DNA from: Lysobacterales bacterium
GTDB taxonomy: Bacteria > Pseudomonadota > Gammaproteobacteria > Xanthomonadales > SZUA-5
Reading direction: 5' to 3'
NCBI GenBank assembly: GCA_022844135.1
Contig: JALHMG010000027.1
Coordinates: 1-64,000, forward strand
DNA: 64,000 nucleotides
Shown here: piece by piece, positions 26,530 through 36,600 of the stretch
How the letters are laid out: every line of letters starts with the position of its first letter
How positions within the stretch are numbered: the first letter of the stretch is position 1
Notes under the pieces: model-generated
Seen by the model: only the letters and a program-made list of their open reading frames with translations
The model's database searches: none
What the model was told of the DNA's origin: nothing
Program-made: the position numbers and the translations under genes

Positions 26530-28330
26530 GCGAAGCCGTCACCAGGGTTGCGCTCGTTCCTCGCTTCGCCCTTCGCTATCACCGTCCATGCCGTTGGCAT
26601 GGAAAATCTCGTGCGCCGGGGCGCGTATGTGCCAGACGTAGGGCGGAACCCGCGCGCCGAGGACAAATGGCAATGCCGCCATCCACCCGCGCGGATTCCG
26701 CCGATCGGACCGCGGCACCATCCCGCCCCCGACACACCATCGTCCATCGTGCCGTGCGCCTGGCGGTGGAATCCGCACGATGATGCGTGTGCGGGTTCCA
26801 CCCTACACGGCAATCCGCCTGACGCGGGTTGCACTGGAATCCGCCTTACGCGGGCTTACGCGGGTTACACGGGAATTCGCCTTACGCGGGTTGGCATCGG
26901 GGGTCTGTCGCGATCCGATTCGAGCAATGGCGCGTCGCCGCACGATGCCACCGTCCGCCCCGTTGGGGCGGTTCTTGTTTTTTGGGCCGTCACCAGGGTT
27001 GCGCTCGTTCCTCGCTTCACCCTTCGCTATCACCGTCCATGCCGTTGGCATGGAAAATCTCGTGCGCCGGGGCGCGTATGTGCCAGACGTAGGGCGGAAC
27101 CCGCGCGCCGAGGACAAATGGCAATGCCGCCATTCAACCGCGCGGATTCCGCCGCACGGACCGCGTAACGGCGGAATCCGCACGATGAAGCGTGTGCGGG
27201 TTCCGCCCTACTCCCCTGTCGCGATCCGATTCGAGCAATGGCGCGTCGCCGCACGATGCCACCGTCCGCCCCGTTGGGGCGGTTCTTGTCTTTTGGGCCG
27301 TCACCAGGGTTGCGCTCGTTCCTCGCTTCACCCTTCGCTATCACCGTCCATGCCGTTGGCATGGAAAATCTCGTGCGCCAGGGCGCGTATGTGCCAGACG
27401 TAGAGCGGAACCCGCGCGCCGAGGACAAATGGCGCCATCCACCCGCGCGGATTCCGCCGCTCGGACCGCGTAACTTTGGGTCTGGCATCGGGAGTCTGTC
27501 GCGATCCGATTCGAGCAATGGCGCGTCACCGCACGATGCCACCGTCCGCCCCGTTGGGGCGGTTCTTGTTTTTTGGGCCGTCGCCAGGGTTGGGCTCGTT
27601 CCTCGCTTCACCCTTCGCTATCACCGTCCATGCCGTTGGCATGGAAAATCTCGTGCGCCGGGGCGCGTACGTGCCAGCGCGGAGTACCTCGGGTAAGGCG
27701 CGTGCGCAGGTGTCGGGCAACCTCGGCCCCAAAGGGGCCAACGTTGACAGCGAAGGGTGAAACCCTGGAAACGACATTCCCAACCAAACCGCGCCCCAAC
27801 GGGGCGCACCGTCTTCGTAGCGGCAGCGCGAAACGGGCGCACGGCCATCGCCGTCCCTGTCTATGCCGTCGACATGGGCAATCTCGGCGGCGGTTCTTGT
27901 TTTTTGGGCCGTCACCAGGGTTGCGCTCGTTCCTCGCTTCACCCTTCGCTATCGCCGTCCATGCCGTTGGCATGGAAAATCTCGTGCGCCGGGGCGCGTA
28001 TGTGCCAGCGCGGAGTACCTCGGGTAAGGCGCGTGCGCAGGTGTCGGGCAACCTCGGCCCCAAAGGGGCCAACGTTGACAGCGAAGGGTGAAACCCTGGA
28101 ACAGAGCGGAACCCGCACGCCGTGGACAAATGACAATGCCGCCATCCGCCCACCGACTCACCATCGTGCCGTGCGCGTGGTGGTGGAATCCGCACGATGG
28201 AGCGTGTGCGGGTTCCACCCTACACGGGAAACCGCCTTACGCGGGTTAGCGCGCGTATTTGCCGGAGCCTCAGAGGGGCCAACGGTGACAGCGAAGGGTG
28301 AAACTCTGGAACAGGGTGGAACCCTGGAAC
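26530..28330. repeat. Mosaic block of REP-like palindromic repeats
   Basis: About 1.8 kb of non-coding DNA built from a few modules in changing order. One opens GTAGGGCGGAACCCGCGCG and closes with CGCGCGGATTCCGCC (26637, 27088, 27401). A second pairs GGTGGAATCCGCAC with GTGCGGGTTCCACC (around 26770 and 28185). A third carries the CCGCCCCGTTGGGGCGG hairpin followed by a T-rich stretch (26955, 27266, 27546), then the palindrome CATGCCGTTGGCATG. A fourth holds GGCCCCAAAGGGGCC (27725, 28056). Larger copies recur at intervals of about 311, 280 and 331 bp. The GTAG head and imperfect hairpin are typical of REP elements moved by RAYT transposases; no transposase gene is present in the window. Confidence 0.85.
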
Positions 28331-28344
28331 AGCAGTTGCGCACA

Positions 28345-29208
28345 CTAAGCCGTCCGCGTTCCTTTGCAGTTTGGGTAGTCGCTGCAACCCCAAAACGCCC
28401 GGCCTTCGTGGCTGCCGCGGCGAGCAATGCGGCGGGCCATGGCTTTGCCGCACACGGGGCAATTCGGGCTCGCGGGTGCTGGCGTCGCGGCGAGCGAACT
28501 CGCTGGGTTCTCTGCCGGCGGCGCGTTTTCCAACGCACGTACTGGGCGTACGCTGGCGATCATCTGCTGCAATGCCACGCCGTTGATCAGAGTGAGGTTG
28601 CGGCCTTCGGCAAAGGCGCGGGCTTCCCGCGTGTACTCGCCCGACGTGACGACGAAGCCGCCGGTGGCGCCTTTGGCGGCCACCACGCCGTACAGCTCGC
28701 GCACCACCTCCACGCCCACCTTGAGCGCCTTCCATTGTTTGCACTGAACGAGGAAGCGTTCGCTGCCCCGGGTGAGCACCAGGTCGACGCCGCCGTCGGG
28801 GCCGCCGCCGCCAATGTCCGCTACGCTAAAGTCTTTGAGGCGGAATGCCTCTCCGACCAGATGCTCAAACTGTTTCCAGGTCATGGCCTCGAGTTCGGCG
28901 AGCGAGCTGCTGGCCGCGATGCGATCGACCAGCACTTGGCGCTCGCGACGCTTCCAGGCCGATAGCGCTGCGCCGATCAGACAAACGGCTGGCACCAGGT
29001 ACTGACCGAAAAACGCCAATGATTTGAGTAAGCCCTGGGCAGCCGCGGCGCCACTCTGACCCGGCATCGGCACCGGCGCCGGTTGCACCGCATAGTGATG
29101 CAGCACGATGTACGACCCGGCGGCCAGCAGCACGCCTACCCACCAGGGGAACAGCGCGACGATGTGGGTGAGTTCACGTAAGGGATGGTCGTTGCGCTTG
29201 CGGGCCAT
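28345..29208 (-). CDS. Membrane-anchored Mrr-type restriction endonuclease with C4 zinc finger
   Basis: A 287-residue protein. Two hydrophobic helices (about residues 13-37 and 60-82) tether it to the inner membrane. Residues about 108-215 form an Mrr/PD-(D/E)xK nuclease domain: WKQFEHLVGEAFR, then GGGGPDGGVDLVL and FLVQCKQWK carry the catalytic D and QxK. The C-terminus is a topoisomerase-type zinc ribbon (CPVCGK, later CSDYPNC). Such proteins are annotated as restriction endonucleases, but the membrane form is poorly understood and may act on incoming or modified DNA. It lies at the end of the toxin island on the same strand, flanked by the repeat block. Confidence 0.85.
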   Translation of the reverse strand: MARKRNDHPLRELTHIVALFPWWVGVLLAAGSYIVLHHYAVQPAPVPMPGQSGAAAAQGLLKSLAFFGQYLVPAVCLIGAALSAWKRRERQVLVDRIAASSSLAELEAMTWKQFEHLVGEAFRLKDFSVADIGGGGPDGGVDLVLTRGSERFLVQCKQWKALKVGVEVVRELYGVVAAKGATGGFVVTSGEYTREARAFAEGRNLTLINGVALQQMIASVRPVRALENAPPAENPASSLAATPAPASPNCPVCGKAMARRIARRGSHEGRAFWGCSDYPNCKGTRTA

Positions 29209-29427
29209 GGCGGGTTGGACGCGTTGTCGCTTGTTGGGAATGGCGGCGGGTATCAGTCCGGCCGTTGGCCATCGCGTGTTTGCGGCTACGCATTCCGCAA
29301 CGGCGCGGCGGCGCATCCGCATCGGTGGCGGGCTGCATCGGATTGCCGCGCAACGCGAGCGCAGCCATCGCGCCGAGTCTGGTCGGCGACCAGACTCGAC
29401 GCCAACGCCCTTGCGAACGATCGAGGA

Positions 29428-29745
29428 TCAGTTGTCGGCAATGCTGGCGATGATGAGCACGTTCGCCTCCCCTTCGTAGGTATCGTCCCAATCGCCGGAG
29501 TTGTCGCGAATTCCCATCAGCGCGGTGACCTTGACGCGGCGATCGACCACTTCAACGTCCTGGATCTTCACGAAGCCATCGTGGTAGTGATGATCTTGGC
29601 CCGTGAAGCGCAGGTCCCAGCCGTTGAGCGCGGCTTCGGCGTTGAGAATGGAGTTACTGAACTGGTCGGAGGTGACCGTGATTGGCTGCGGCGCGCCTTT
29701 GCGGGCGGTCTGGATGATGGTGACGGTTTTGAACTCGATGCGCAT
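29428..29745 (-). CDS. Hypothetical protein downstream of the RHS toxin
   Basis: A 105-residue soluble protein starting at an ATG with AGGAG seven bases upstream. It looks beta-rich (EFKTVTIIQTARKG, DVEVVDRRVKVTALMGIRD) and contains DHHYHDGF. I do not recognise a family. It follows the putative immunity gene on the same strand with an 86-bp gap, so it may be an accessory of the toxin operon. Confidence 0.65.
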   Translation of the reverse strand: MRIEFKTVTIIQTARKGAPQPITVTSDQFSNSILNAEAALNGWDLRFTGQDHHYHDGFVKIQDVEVVDRRVKVTALMGIRDNSGDWDDTYEGEANVLIIASIADN

Positions 29746-29831
29746 GGTGATGCTCCTGATTGAGTGAGAGCCAAATTCTTTTGCCATCGGCGGTGGCCAA
29801 TCGCTGCCCGAATTTGGAAGGGCGGAAATCG

Positions 29832-30593
29832 TCAGCTGCGCAATTGCAGCCAGTGCTGGCCGGAATGCACGAACGGCAGGTTGTCGGGCATGGCCGCAAG
29901 TTGCAGATCCTGCCCTTTGCCCACGGTGATGCGATCGCCCGGCCGAAACACTGCTGCGGTGCTCAGCAGGTGGCGATGCAATCGATCGAACAGATCGAGC
30001 GTGCGCTGACCGTGCGAATGGTCAGGCACGTGCATCGCAAACTCGGGCAATCCGAGCGCATTGGCGCAGACGGTGGCCATCCATACGCCGGGCTCGCCCT
30101 CGATCTGGTACTTCTTGAATCCGGTGATGAGCAAGCCGAGTGGGATAGCGCGCAGGATCGCCCAGCGCTCGTTGGCGTCGTCGTCCGGCAAAAGAATTGC
30201 CGCTGGTAACGAGGCACCTGCGGCGAGATGCGCAACAACGATTGCGTTGGTTGCTTCCGCGAAGTTGGACGCGACGACCATCCATTCGGCGCAACTGTCC
30301 AACCACGAACGCGTTCTGTCCGTAAGGCGCACGCTCACGTGGCTTTTGTGGGCAACAGCAGCCGACCTGATCGATACCGGATAGGGCGCATGTTCGATGG
30401 CCTCCATGATCAGATTGTCCTTGCAAGGCCGATTTGTGCCATGAACATGGATCGCGCAGCCGCCAGATACGATCGTCCACCGCGCCTCGCTCCCGTCAAT
30501 GTCACTTTGGGCGTTCGGGTACGCGGAGGAGAGGCGCGATGCAATGACCGGCCAAATCGGGACAGAAGGCGCCAATAGAACGAGCTCCAGCAT
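29832..30593 (-). CDS. Putative immunity protein to the RHS toxin (possibly DUF4261-like)
   Basis: A 253-residue protein whose ATG lies 8 bases after the toxin stop codon. In polymorphic-toxin loci that position normally holds the cognate immunity gene. It has no signal peptide; immunity to a nuclease would act in the cytoplasm. Recognisable stretches are HVSVRLTDRTRSWLD, TNAIVVAHLAAGASLPAAILLP and GLLITGFKKYQIEGEP. The overall pattern reminds me of DUF4261-type immunity proteins, but that is tentative. The functional call rests mainly on position. Confidence 0.65.
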   Translation of the reverse strand: MLELVLLAPSVPIWPVIASRLSSAYPNAQSDIDGSEARWTIVSGGCAIHVHGTNRPCKDNLIMEAIEHAPYPVSIRSAAVAHKSHVSVRLTDRTRSWLDSCAEWMVVASNFAEATNAIVVAHLAAGASLPAAILLPDDDANERWAILRAIPLGLLITGFKKYQIEGEPGVWMATVCANALGLPEFAMHVPDHSHGQRTLDLFDRLHRHLLSTAAVFRPGDRITVGKGQDLQLAAMPDNLPFVHSGQHWLQLRS

Positions 30594-30601
30594 TGATTGC
30601 A

Positions 30602-33600
30602 CTACCAGTCGATACCGGCACCGGGGAGGTTGCCGGATTTGAGGCGCCAGCCGATGCTCCTCAGTTCCTGACGAACTGCACTCTTGGTCTTTAGATTCTT
30701 GATCGACTTCCACACCACTTTCTTGTACTCGCTGGTGTGAACGCGCGAATGGGGGTAGGCATCCACCCAGGCACTGGTACCGTCAATCTCGTTCTGAACA
30801 CGCGAGCTGCGCGCCAAAAACACGCCGTTGGCAGAGTCGTTGATATCGATTCCGAGTCGATCCAAATGATCTCGCGCCTTGATCATGTACTTGGATCGCG
30901 TGTCGGTCGACTCAACAATGTGGTGAGCTGAATTCTCGAAGTCGGGCTCGATAGCTCCGTCTCTGATCATGTTCTCGCGCAGCTCTTTGGCATTCTTGCT
31001 CGTGCACCAGTAATTGGGGTTATGAACCGCGAGGCCAGCCGACCCCACCAGATAGGTGTGGAGCCCATCGACCTCGATGTTGTACACCGTGATCGGGCTC
31101 GTCGTATGTTCGATGGCCGCAATCGAATCGCGCGTCGCCCCAGGTCCAAATACCTGATCGCCGACACTCAGCCTGGCGGCGTCCACCCACCCGGATTTGA
31201 TCAGGAACGGGTGTTCTGGCGTGGTTACGATGCGCTCGCCAGCAGCGGTCACGATGACCAACGCTGCAGGAGCGGTGCGCTCGAACACCGCCGTAATCTT
31301 CCGAGCTTCGACCTCGCCTGTTGCCTCATTGAGAGCAAGAACAGAGCCATGCAGCGGTAAAGTGTCGATCGCTGCCAGACCGTCTGGAGTCGCGACCTGT
31401 GTGCCGGCCGCGAACGACGAGAGCTTGCATCCAGCGCCGAACGACGACTCCTCGTGCTCAGCCGCAGCCCCGGAGCGCGATCCCAACAGCGAGGTTTCTT
31501 CGCCGGCTTCGGCAGCGGCGCCGGTGGCGCGGGACGACAGCCTGCCGACTCCCGCCGATATACCCTGCCCGACCGCCGAAAACGCTGCACCGGTGGCTGC
31601 GCCGATCAAACCCTGCTTGAGGATTTCGTCGCGCGAGGCACCGCCAAGCGCGGCGTACGTGGCGTTCTCGGCGAACCCGACGGCGGCATCGGCGGCGACG
31701 CCGGCGAGGAACGTGGCGATGGCGCCCGCCTCCTCCGGGATCGCCTCGGGTGCGGCGATGGAAATCGCCAACCCCACCTCCGACACCGCAATTCCGGCAG
31801 CCATACCGCCGTAGGTCTTCCACGACTTGTAATTCCAATCGGACGGGTCGTAGCTGTGATTGACGGCCGCGCCACCGAAGTACGCGCCGATTTCCGCCAC
31901 CGCGACGATGCCGCCGCCCGTGAGCACCGCGCCGATGGCGAAGGCCGCCAACGCGATATCGAACAGCACCGATTGCGCAGACCCGCCATTCGGATCGATG
32001 TTGGTGATCGGATTGTTCGCCGCATAGGCGTAACGATTGAGCATCACGGCGTTGTTCGACGCCGCACCGACGCGATTGGTATCGGCGCCGACGAATCGCC
32101 CGATCGCCGGGTCGAAGTAGCGACCGGCGTTGAGGTACAGGCCGACGTTTTCGGCCAACTCGACGCCGGCAAATTTGGCGCGGAAGTTATCGACGCCGAA
32201 ACTGGCGGTCTCGTCGATTTCCCCGTACGGCGCATACAGAATTTCGGTCTGCGGCGCGCCATCGGGTGTCACCACCAGTACGCTGCTGCGCACCTGATCG
32301 TTGTAGTAGAACAAGGTGGTGCCGGCCACCGGAATTCCCGCGCCGTTGGCGCCCGGCGTCAATCCCGCTGCCCAGACCTGATTCGGCATCTGCAGCGTCA
32401 GCACTGCGAAGGCCAGCAGCATGTGTCCAGTGAATCGCGCAGCCTGGCGCAAACTTTGCGCGACCGCACGCAGCCTGACGCGACGCAGGCGCGGCGCCAT
32501 CAAACCGAGCAGGGACAGCACACCCGAGCCGGTCAGCGCGCCTGCGATCCAACCCGAATCGTCGTCCGCTACCGGGGGCGCGCTCCAGCGATCCGCAGGC
32601 GCATCGGGCACTCGCGCAACCAGCTGATCGCTGTTGGTGGAGATCGAAGCGACCGGCCCGGTCAGGCCGTCGACATACTTGGTGTACACGCTGCTGCCGT
32701 CCTTGAGCACGGCCACATCGAAATTCCGCGACACGTAGTAAGACGTCGTTTCGCTGGCGAGGTCGATGCGCTTAAGCAGGCTCTGGTTGAAGTCGTAGAC
32801 AAAACTGGCGACCGGCACATTGGGGTCGCCCGCAGTCTCGGCCGTCTGCTCGATGCTGGTCATGCGTCCCAAGGCATCGAACGACTGATGCCATTCGCGC
32901 GCTGTGCCCTGCACATCGACATGCTTGCGGCGCACCATGTTGCCGGACGCGTCGTAATCGGCCGAGAACACTTCCTGGCCGTTGCGCACGCCTCGCCGTA
33001 CCTGCGCGGCGACGCTCTCGAAGCTGACATCGCCTTTTTGTTTCAGGTTGCCGAGTTCGTCGTAGCCGAAACTGGTGCGGCGTACGCCGACGGTGGCCGA
33101 ACTCAAATAGCCGGCGCCATCGTAGGCGTACACCAGAGAGCGCAGCTCGTCGAGGCGATCGGTGCTCGACAGCAACTCGTTCAAGCGATTCCAATCGAAC
33201 GCGCGGCTGATCAGCGCGGTACCGCTACCAGCGTTCATCGTGTAACTGCGGACGCGCCCGAGCGTGTCGTACTCGAACGCGGCGCGCGAGGTCCGTCCGT
33301 CGCGATACAGCAGCGTCTGCGGACCACCCATGGCGGTGTAATCGCCATAGGTGGCATACGGCAGGTAGTCGCCGTCGGCGCAGGCGCCGCCGGTCAGACA
33401 CACCGACACCTCGGCCAGAAAACCGTCGGCGCCGTAGCGTTTGCGCTGTTTGGCGTTATCCGGATAGGTCAACTGCACGGCGCGCTGCAGCGGATCGTAA
33501 TCGACCTGGATCGCAAAGCGCTTGCCATCGATGGTCAGCTGGCTTTGCTGGCGATTGCCGTAGGGATCGTAGTCGAAACTATGCTGGGTGGCCTGCTTGG

Positions 33601-36600
33601 GCGCATCGACGCTGGTCAGCCGCCCGATGGGATAGGCGTGACCGCTTTGATCGTAGGTGAATGTGGTCGTGCTCTCCGCACCTGCCGCACCCTGCACGGT
33701 TTCGGTGCGGACCCGGCCGATCTCGTCGTAGGTCCAGGTCACCGTGCGACCATCGGCATCGGTCTGCAATCGCTGCATGCCTTCGCGGGCGTACGCGACG
33801 GTCTGCGTGCCGCTGTTGGCGCTCTTCAGCGCCGTTACGCGATCGAGCGAATCGTTGGTCCAGGTGGAGAACTCGCCCTTCGGCGCGGTCAACTGTTCGA
33901 GCCGACCGATCGCGTCGTAGCGCAGATCGGCGACCGGCTTTGCGGCATCATCGGAGGGGAACACCCAGCGCAGCGGGTTTTGATTGTTATCGAGATAGGT
34001 GGAGAACTGGCGCGCATCGGCGGTGCCATAGGCATCGGTCTGCACCACCAGATCGCGCTGCACATTGTCGAGCGGCGCGATGTCGAGGTCAAAATCGGTG
34101 ACGGTGCCGTCGGGATTGACGGTTTCCGCCAGCCGACCGAGCGCATCGTAACGCTGCACGGTGAATGCCGGCGCCTGCGCGCGCGCGCACTGGCGTCCTG
34201 CTTGCGCCGCATAGAACGGCAGCGATTGCTGGCGGACGCGATCCACCGCCAGGTAGGCCTGCTCGGTGGCGATCACGCAATCGGCGTCGACCTCGTTGGT
34301 GGTGCGGATCGTGCGCTGCAGTCCGTCCACAATTTCAGACGATGTCGCCGTTGCGCCATTCCAGTCGCGCAACTCAACCAACGTGGTGCTCGCGCCAACC
34401 GGCAGCGGCGAGTACGTCCAGCGCTTCAGCACCACTTCTTGCCCGCCGGGCGACGGGCCACTGCCAGTGAGCACGCGTGCAAAACCGTCGAAGGTGTAGC
34501 GCAGCGTGACGTTGTTCGGATCGGTTTGCGAGGTGGTCACGCCGAATCGCGGGTCGTAGGTGTAGGCGGTGGCGAACAGGTTGTTGGCCTGCCGGATCGG
34601 AAAACTCCGGAAATCCGGATCGAAGGTCGAGCGCAGCGGATTAAACAGCGTGGGCTCGCTGGCATCGCCGGTCCAATAAGCGCCCTGATCGACCACCTGA
34701 TTGCCGTAGGCGTCCCATTCCATCACCTCGCCGAGCCAGCCGTCGTTGCTGCTGTCGTATTGCGCGTGCGAGCGAGTGTTGGTCAGCGACGCGTCGGTGT
34801 ATTCCCAACGATCGCGCGTCAGCGCATCGGCGCAGGCGCAGGTGCCGGCAGTCACCGCGCACGATTTGGCCGTCGCCGAGTCGCGCGGAAATCCGATGCG
34901 CCATGGATTGGTCAAGTTGATGAAGTTGACGCACACCGCCGAATCGTCGTTGGCGTCGCCGAGATTGCCCTCGTCCTTGAGCAACTGCAGGTTGCCGTAA
35001 CCGTCGTAGCTGTACGTCTGCCGCGTCTGGTAACTGCGATCGCTGTTCAACGCGTATTGCGTGGAATGCTCCGAGGTCTTGCGCACATCGAAGATGCCCG
35101 GCAGTACCTCGACTGTCTGGTACGTGTATTCGAAACGTCCGGCGACTTTGCCGGTCTCGACGACGCTGCTCTGCATGCTCGTGGTCAAGCCGTTCTGCGG
35201 AAACTCCAGCGCGTACTCGGTGCGCGTCGCGACACCCGGTTGAGCGCTATCGGGGTTCATCGACAGGTCGATCAGCGTGGTCGCTTCGAAGCCGAGGAAT
35301 CCCTGCTCGACCACGTCGGCGACGGTGCCCTCATAGCGATGCTGGTATCTGTAAATGCCACCCAGCCCGTCGCCGATGCTGTGCAGCGACACCACGTCCA
35401 TCGGCCCGATCAGCGTTCGATACGGATACCTCCAGTCGGTACTCGCCGGGACGTACACCGTACTGTTGCCGATGATGCTGGCGTACGTCACAGCGATGGT
35501 GCCGCCGATTTCGTTGACCACGCCGACGAGCAGATCCGGCGTCGGCGATGGCGGCAGCGCAACCATCACTTGCGTGTCCGCCAGACCGATCAGCGCGGAT
35601 ATGCCGGCGCCAATGGTATCGGCCGGGAATCGTGGATTGCGCGCGATCGACGAATAGCCGAAGGTGTTCTTGATGCTGGCGAATGCCGTGGTGTCGAAGC
35701 GACCGAGGCGATTGATGCCAAAGCTGGTGTCGCTGTTACCGAAGGCGATGATGTCCGGCAGGCGGTCGCCATCGACGTCGCCCAAGGTGCGCAAGGTGCC
35801 CTTCAGATCGTCCCAGCCACCGTGGTTGTAGGTGAAGGCCTGGGTCCAGACCGTCGGGTCGGTAAACGATTTCCCGCTCGAATACGCGACGATCACGTCG
35901 TCATTGCGAAAACCGATCAGATCGGTCAGGCCATCGCCATTGAGATCGCTGACGAAGCGCGGGTTGCGGCCCGGCACCCAGCCGTCTCCGGAATCGGCGA
36001 CGAAGCGATCGGTCCAGCGCATCACCGGCCCGAAACCGGTGCCGTTCGATAGTGCCACTTCGACGATGCCGGCGTTCTTGAAGCCGATGATGTCGGCCAG
36101 GCCGTCGCCGTTCAAATCCGCCAGATAGCGCGGATGGGTTTCTGGCGTGGAATAGCCGGCGTCGGTGGTGAACACGCCGGTGAGCGTTTGCGCGCTGCCG
36201 AAGGTATCGCCCTCGGACAGTTGGTAAACCACTTTGGAATTGCCGAAACCGATGATGTCGCTGCGCCCGTCGCCATTGATGTCTGCGGCCGAGCGGATTG
36301 TCTTGGTGTTGTCCCAACCGCCATTGCCGTAGGTCATCTGTGTGGACCACGTCGCAGGCGCGGTGAAGCTGGTGCCGTTGGACAGCGACACCTGCACTTT
36401 GGTGTTACCGAACCCGAGAATGTCGGAGCGGCCATCGCCATTGACGTCGACGATCAGGCGCGGGAAGCGCGCATTGTTGTTGTAGCCCTGATCGGCGCTG
36501 AAAATCGCCTGTGAACTGGCCGGCGCAAAAGCGGCACCGGTCGATAGCGCGTATTCGGTCTTGCTGAGCCCGAACCCGATGAGATCGTAGCGACCGTCGC

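Noticed and set aside
25660..28320. CRISPR array
   Set aside because: The repeats are long, mosaic and palindromic with variable spacing; there are no uniform spacers and no cas genes.
26500..28330. Family of small proteins with shared Arg/Pro-rich sequence encoded in the repeats
   Set aside because: The frames recur only because the DNA repeats recur; they lack consistent ribosome-binding sites and codon bias.
27757..28965. Plus-strand frame of 402 codons in the repeat block
   Set aside because: Its first half is repeat DNA and its second half is antisense to the Mrr-type gene; no domain is recognisable.
31454..36052. Open frame of 1532 codons on the plus strand opposite the RHS toxin
   Set aside because: It is antisense to the well-supported toxin, its translation has no family features, and stop-free antisense frames are expected in high-GC genes.
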